Shown here: piece by piece, positions 6,576 through 9,718 of the stretch | Position numbering within the stretch: the stretch's first letter is position 1 | How the letters are laid out: each line of letters starts with the position of its first letter | NCBI GenBank assembly: GCA_028277485.1 | Contig: JANQGE010000025.1 | Span: 1 to 9,718, forward strand | DNA: 9,718 nt | Source of the DNA: Chlorobium sp. | GTDB taxonomy: Bacteria > Bacteroidota > Chlorobiia > Chlorobiales > Chlorobiaceae | Reading direction: 5' to 3' | Notes under the pieces: generated by a model | What the model was told of the DNA's origin: nothing | The model's input: the letters and a program-made list of their open reading frames with translations, nothing else | The model's database searches: none | Translations under genes and position numbers: made by a program

Positions 6576-6944
6576 ATGTTTTACAAACTTGCGGCGGATG
6601 CCGTCGTGGTTATCCATTTTCTGTTTATCATATTCGCGGTTGCCGGCGGTCTGCTGCTTTTTTGGAGACGGTGGATTGTGTGGTTTCATGTGCCGGCGGT
6701 TATCTGGGCCGTGATGATCGGGTGGAAAGGGTGGATCTGTCCTCTGACTCCCCTGGAAAATCACCTGCGCCGGCAGGTGCAGCTATCGACTTACCAGGAA
6801 AGCTTTATCGAGCATTACCTGCTTCCGGTTATTTATCCTGCGGGTCTGACCCCGGAGATACGATATGTGCTCGGGGTTTTGGTGATTGTTGCGAACCTGC
6901 TTTCTTACGGCATGGTTCTGTATTCTTTCAAGCATAGAAGGTGA
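6576..6944 (+). CDS. DUF2784 family integral membrane protein
   Basis: A 122-residue membrane protein matching, by motif, the DUF2784 family of unknown function. Hydrophobic segments span about residues 8-29, 33-51 and 96-118. Between the second and third lies the family signature: WKGWICPLTPLEN (50-62), then SFIEHYLLPVIYPAGLT (76-92). Basic residues (RR at 31-32, KHRR at the C-terminus) suggest orientation by the positive-inside rule, but this was not worked through. The length is complete. The ATG at 6576 has no clear ribosome site, only an A/T-rich leader. The gene is bracketed by two direct copies of a 140-bp MITE-like element; the downstream copy begins five bases after the stop, so there is no room for a native terminator. 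It may have its own promoter in the 83 bases after copy 1. Confidence 0.85.
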   Translation: MFYKLAADAVVVIHFLFIIFAVAGGLLLFWRRWIVWFHVPAVIWAVMIGWKGWICPLTPLENHLRRQVQLSTYQESFIEHYLLPVIYPAGLTPEIRYVLGVLVIVANLLSYGMVLYSFKHRR

Positions 6945-6949
6945 TGCAT

Positions 6950-7089
6950 AAGGGCACCTCTATTAATTTACTCCGCGTCATGATTACCTCGTTGGTCGGT
7001 GCTCGAAATCCTCATGTACTCTGTGTACACTCCGGTTTCTGCGCTCCGTTCGCCTCGTAGCACTCGCAACAATTTATAGAGGTGCCCTT
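6950..7089 (+). mobile_element. MITE-like element, copy 2 (140 bp)
   Basis: Terminal inverted repeats AAGGGCACCTCTATTAATT (6950-6968) and its partner at 7071-7089 agree in 18 of 19 positions. The core at 6991-7057 is 59/67 identical to copy 1 and keeps the hairpin TGTAC-TCTGT-GTACA (7015-7029). It is exactly the same length as copy 1, and their cores are offset by exactly 600 bp. It is non-coding. Cores of this type (GTGCTCGNAATCCTCATGTAC) are, as I recall, seen in many unrelated bacteria, but I cannot name the parent insertion sequence. Confidence 0.8.
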
Positions 7090-7193
7090 TATTTGTGCTT
7101 GAGAATAAGCCACAAGATCCCTGTTACCAGGTACATTGAAACAAACATCATAAGCTCGAAAAAAATATCCGAGCGGATAAAATCGAAAGGCAT
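7089..7193 (-). CDS. Possible 34-residue single-pass membrane peptide
   Basis: On the - strand an ATG at 7193 opens a 34-residue frame beginning MPFDFIRSDI and ending LKHK. Residues about 11-31 form a continuous hydrophobic stretch (FFELMMFVSM, YLVTGILWLIL), and the tail is basic, a typical layout for a small inner-membrane protein. An in-frame stop lies 18 bases upstream of the ATG, so this is not the tail of a longer frame. It is 129 bases downstream of the dnaG stop on the same strand, so it could be expressed from dnaG read-through. Its TAA (7091-7089) uses one base of the element's inverted repeat. No ribosome site is evident. It is unrecognised and could be chance; codon conservation in relatives would decide. 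Confidence 0.35.
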   Translation of the reverse strand: MPFDFIRSDIFFELMMFVSMYLVTGILWLILKHK

Positions 7194-7322
7194 ATGAAAG
7201 GTAGTAGGGGATTAGTGATAATTTCACATACCAAGTATAGGAAAAAAAGTTGAGAAAAATACCGGATAGTTACAGCGTTTTGTTTTTTTTGTGATTATTC
7301 TTCGCCTTTTTTAACATTGCAG

Positions 7323-9218
7323 CTATCTGCTCTGCAGAATGGACTTGATCATGTTATGGACCTCGGTTTCGGCGTTCTGCTCTTCTTTAAGCAGCATGTT
7401 GAGCTCTCCGGCAAGCCTTTTTTCCATATCGAGATCGGTTGCCGTACGAAGTTTTTCGGTAATAACCCGTTTTTTCTTGTGAAAGTCATCCAGGATAAGA
7501 CCTCTTACCGAGTCGAGAAATGCGGTTAAACATCGCTTGGCTTTCTGCTGATGCTCGTCGAATGATTCATGCCACCGGTCACTGACCGGCTGGTCTATCA
7601 GGAGTCCTGACGAAAGATCACGTGCCTCGGGAAGTGTCATCGAGCTTATTTCAGTTGTTATGTCAAGGTAGCCGTCGGGACTGTCTTTTTTTTCCCGGTA
7701 GCGTTTGACAAGGTGTTGCAGTATATGAGAGGCGACCGGGTTGGGTAATTGCAGGAGCGCTTCATGAGAAGCGCAGAATTCCAGTACCTCGTTCCCGTAC
7801 CAGGTACTTTCAAGCAGTGCTTTCAAGAAGGTTCTTTCAAGTACTGAGAGCCTGACACTTGCGCCTGACGGATCTGCCTCGATTTCTTCATGGGGTGCGG
7901 TTCGCATCGGGGACCGCCTGGCGGATTTCATCTCGGCGATGATATCTTTAAGCACGGACACACTGATAGCGAGTTTTTGTTCAAGCTCCTGCAGGTAAAG
8001 TTCCTTCCGGATGGTATCGGGGACCATTGTTACGGTTTTCAATATCTCCCTGATGGCATGGGATTTTTTCTCCGGACGGTCGAACGCTTCCTTCTGGCGG
8101 TAAAACGAGAGCTGGAAGTCGGTGAACGATTCCCTGGAGTTGTCGATAAACTGCAGGAACCCTTCCCTGCCTTTGTTTTTCACCAGATCGTCCGGGTCTT
8201 TTCCCGGAGGAAGACAGGATATCCATGGGGTAAGTCCGCATCCCACAAGTACGTCAATGCCTGAAAGCATCGATTTCAATCCGGCTTCGTCTCCATCGTA
8301 GATGAAGAGAACTTCTTCAGTATATCTCCGGAGAGTTTTTGCCTGTTCACGGGTCAGGGCCGTGCCGCAGGATGCTACCGCATTGTTCAGGCCGGCTTGG
8401 TGAAGGGCCAGCACATCCATATAGCCTTCCACAAGAATGGCGAGACCCTGCTTTCTGATGGCTTCTTTTGCGGTGTGCAGACCGTAGAGCACCTTTGATT
8501 TTTCGAAGACCCTGCTTTCAGGTGAATTGAGGTATTTCGGGACGCTTTTGTCGTTGCTGAGAGTTCTTCCTCCGAAACCGACAACCTGGCCTCCTACGGA
8601 GAAAATCGGGAACATGACTCTGTTGCGAAAGTAGTCGTAATGGGAATTTTTCTTCAGGTTATGATATACGAGACCTGTTTTGACGAGGTGCTCCAGCGGT
8701 ATGGCCGAACGCTTGGCGTGCGTCAGCAAGTATTCCCACTGGTCCGGAGTGTAGCCCAGGCCGAATGCTGTAATGGTTTTCTGTGTAAGTCCCCTCTTTG
8801 TTTCGAGATAATCAAATCCTTCCCGCCCGTTTGAGGAATTGAGCAGCCGGTTGAAAAGCCTTGCCGCCCACCTGAGTGTTTCATGTTCGCTGCGTTCGGC
8901 TGTGCCGGGTAAAGCTGAACTTTTCAGGTATTTGCCGATATCGACACCACAACGCTTGGCTGCGGTCTCTACCGCTTCGGGGAACGTGACTTTTTCCATC
9001 TCCATAATGAAGGTGAAGATGTTTCCTCCTTTGCCGCTGGAAAAGCATTTGTAGATCTGTTTGTCCGGCGAGACAACAAACGAGGGGGTTTTCTCCCTGG
9101 TGAACGGTGAAAGTGCCTTGAAGTTTTTCCCGGAAGGCTGAAGCTTGACATAGTCCGAGATGACATCAACAATGTCGCAGTTTTCGCGGATTTCGTCGAT
9201 TTTATCTTGCGGAATCAT
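7323..9218 (-). CDS. dnaG: DNA primase
   Basis: A 631-residue primase that makes RNA primers for replication together with DnaB. Domains in order are the zinc-ribbon region (about 30-70), the catalytic core with its TOPRIM fold (about 190-345), and a C-terminal helicase-interaction region. TOPRIM acidic residues are in place: E264 in EGYMDVLAL, and D308 and D310 in FIYDGDEAG. The zinc ribbon is unusual: the expected C-P-x-H is S37-P-F-T40 and the expected C-x-x-C is C58-F-S-S61, so three of four ligands are lost while the frame (EKTPSF, VSPDKQIYKCF, GKGGN) is kept. I recall the same loss in Flavobacteria-type primases, so it looks like a lineage trait. The start MIPQDKIDEI (9218) matches the family; a GTG at 9278 would add 20 atypical residues. 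A possible -10 (TATATT on the - strand, 9290-9285) lies upstream, but no good -35 was found. Confidence 0.95.
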   Translation of the reverse strand: MIPQDKIDEIRENCDIVDVISDYVKLQPSGKNFKALSPFTREKTPSFVVSPDKQIYKCFSSGKGGNIFTFIMEMEKVTFPEAVETAAKRCGVDIGKYLKSSALPGTAERSEHETLRWAARLFNRLLNSSNGREGFDYLETKRGLTQKTITAFGLGYTPDQWEYLLTHAKRSAIPLEHLVKTGLVYHNLKKNSHYDYFRNRVMFPIFSVGGQVVGFGGRTLSNDKSVPKYLNSPESRVFEKSKVLYGLHTAKEAIRKQGLAILVEGYMDVLALHQAGLNNAVASCGTALTREQAKTLRRYTEEVLFIYDGDEAGLKSMLSGIDVLVGCGLTPWISCLPPGKDPDDLVKNKGREGFLQFIDNSRESFTDFQLSFYRQKEAFDRPEKKSHAIREILKTVTMVPDTIRKELYLQELEQKLAISVSVLKDIIAEMKSARRSPMRTAPHEEIEADPSGASVRLSVLERTFLKALLESTWYGNEVLEFCASHEALLQLPNPVASHILQHLVKRYREKKDSPDGYLDITTEISSMTLPEARDLSSGLLIDQPVSDRWHESFDEHQQKAKRCLTAFLDSVRGLILDDFHKKKRVITEKLRTATDLDMEKRLAGELNMLLKEEQNAETEVHNMIKSILQSR

Positions 9219-9304
9219 TTCTGCTTCTGTTAGTCTTTTCCGGGTTGAAGGATTATCTCCGGCCGGTAAAAAAACCACTAAGAAAATATAAACGACGGAG
9301 CTTG

Positions 9305-9355
9305 GAGAAAAAACAGACCGATTAAAAAAGAGCTTTTGTGAAATCGGCCTTTTTT
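9305..9355. terminator. Bidirectional terminator-like hairpin upstream of dnaG
   Basis: CCGATT (9318-9323) pairs with AATCGG (9342-9347) around an 18-base loop that can itself form a short A/T stem. On the + strand it is followed by CC and six Ts (9350-9355). On the - strand it is followed by a few bases and six Ts (9313-9308). Both neighbouring genes are transcribed away from it, so a leftward transcript starting further right would be stopped here before dnaG. Confidence 0.45.
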
Positions 9356-9436
9356 CTAAATTTCCTGCACCGCTGTAAAAGTGCCCTCCGGATAAGGGCG
9401 GGAAGCTGGTTTGCCCTGGTTGTTTTGTTTATTAGG

Positions 9437-9550
9437 GGGTACCTCTATACATTGTCATGAGTCCCGATTCTATCGGGATGCGAGGCGGGCGCGGGGTGCT
9501 AAAACCCTCTTCTATCCGCTCAGCGAAGTAATCAGGGTGCGGAGGTGCCC
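9437..9550 (-). mobile_element. Degenerate MITE-like element, third family member
   Basis: The left end GGGTACCTCTATA (9437-9449) matches the MITE copy 2 end GGGCACCTCTATT with two differences. The right end, read inward, is GGGCACCTCC (9550-9541). Read on the - strand, the interior contains TGATTACTTCGCTG, close to TGATTACCTCGTTG of copy 2 (6980-6993), so this one lies in the opposite orientation. The rest of the core differs and holds a perfect 7-bp hairpin TCCCGAT-TCT-ATCGGGA (9462-9478). There is no coding capacity. Confidence 0.5.
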
Positions 9551-9582
9551 TAAATTTTGATAGACGGGAGACAGTTCCGCAG

Positions 9583-9611
9583 TTGACAGTATATCCACAA
9601 TACAGTTAAAA
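9583..9611 (+). promoter_or_regulatory. Candidate promoter for the last gene
   Basis: A consensus -35 TTGACA (9583-9588) and, 17 bases further on, TTAAAA (9606-9611) as a weak -10. Transcription would then begin only a few bases before the ATG at 9620, leaving an almost leaderless message. No ribosome site is visible, which fits but does not prove this. Confidence 0.3.
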
Positions 9612-9619
9612 ATTAAATC

Positions 9620-9718
9620 ATGAAACAGGGAATATTCACAGCGATCCTGATCGTTGTCACCTTCGCCGTCTCGCTGGTATTTTACCTCTGGATGGGCACC
9701 ACCCCCGAAGATTCAAAC
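9620..9718 (+). CDS. N-terminal part of a membrane protein, possibly ExbB/TolQ-like proton channel (cut by window end)
   Basis: Only the first 33 codons are inside the window, beginning MKQGIFTAIL. Residues about 5-25 are a strongly hydrophobic helix preceded by a single lysine, consistent with a membrane anchor. It is followed by WMGTTPEDSN, a polar loop. I recall similar starts in MotA/TolQ/ExbB family proteins of Chlorobi and Bacteroidetes, which energise outer-membrane transport with TonB and ExbD, but 33 residues cannot prove this. A signal-anchor of another envelope protein is the alternative. It is transcribed away from dnaG. Confidence 0.6.
   Translation, partial: MKQGIFTAILIVVTFAVSLVFYLWMGTTPEDSN

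Larger units (their letters stand above)
9219..9619. other. Divergent spacer between dnaG and the last gene
   Basis: 401 bases with no plausible gene. From left to right it holds a possible -10 for dnaG (9285-9290, read leftward), a bidirectional terminator-like hairpin (9305-9355), a small hairpin GCCCT/AGGGC (9383-9399) whose right arm can also pair with GCCCT at 9413-9417, a degenerate MITE-like element (9437-9550), and a candidate rightward -35 TTGACA (9583-9588). Confidence 0.6.

Noticed and set aside
7012..7227. A 71-codon - strand frame running through element copy 2
   Set aside because: It reads through the repeat core and overlaps the 34-codon frame in another phase; its composition is not protein-like.
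9219..9278. GTG start adding 20 residues to DnaG
   Set aside because: The family normally begins MIPQ close to the zinc-ribbon region, and the added residues are atypical.

Overview
The window reads as chromosomal DNA of a green sulfur bacterium (Chlorobiaceae, Chlorobium-like). That placement is inferred from how the proteins look: a primase whose zinc ribbon has lost most of its ligands, a carbamoyl-phosphate synthase large subunit present only as its C-terminal half, a fused RibBA and a GlyA of the Bacteroidota/Chlorobiota type. Intergenic spaces full of short dispersed repeats agree with it. No database search was possible.

Layout, left to right. Positions 1-276 are non-coding and carry a dispersed GTCACT / CCCGACCCC repeat. 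Two tightly spaced + strand genes follow: a Rieske-type [2Fe-2S] protein (277-693) that lacks the usual second histidine ligand, and a putative molybdenum-cofactor carrier protein (702-1157). The latter overlaps tail to tail by 16 bp with carB (C-terminal half, - strand, 1142-2998). A 352-bp divergent spacer with an A-rich tract and a leftward terminator-like hairpin separates carB from ribBA (+, 3351-4607). A 422-bp repeat-rich spacer containing a 13-bp tandem repeat leads to glyA (+, 5030-6352). Then come a 140-bp MITE-like element, a DUF2784 membrane protein gene (+, 6576-6944) and a second 140-bp copy of the same element. A possible 34-residue membrane peptide (-, 7089-7193) and dnaG (-, 7323-9218) follow. 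A divergent spacer holds a bidirectional terminator-like hairpin and a third, related element, and the window ends inside the first codons of a membrane protein, possibly ExbB/TolQ-like (+, from 9620).

The well-identified genes are core metabolism and replication: pyrimidine/arginine precursor synthesis (CarB), riboflavin (RibBA), one-carbon and glycine metabolism (GlyA) and primer synthesis (DnaG). They do not form one pathway, and the alternating strands and repeat-filled gaps suggest mostly independent transcription units. I see no defence island, prophage, CRISPR array, tRNA or rRNA. The points most worth a second look are the altered metal sites of the Rieske protein and primase, the family of 140-bp elements around the DUF2784 gene, and the hairpins in the two divergent spacers.
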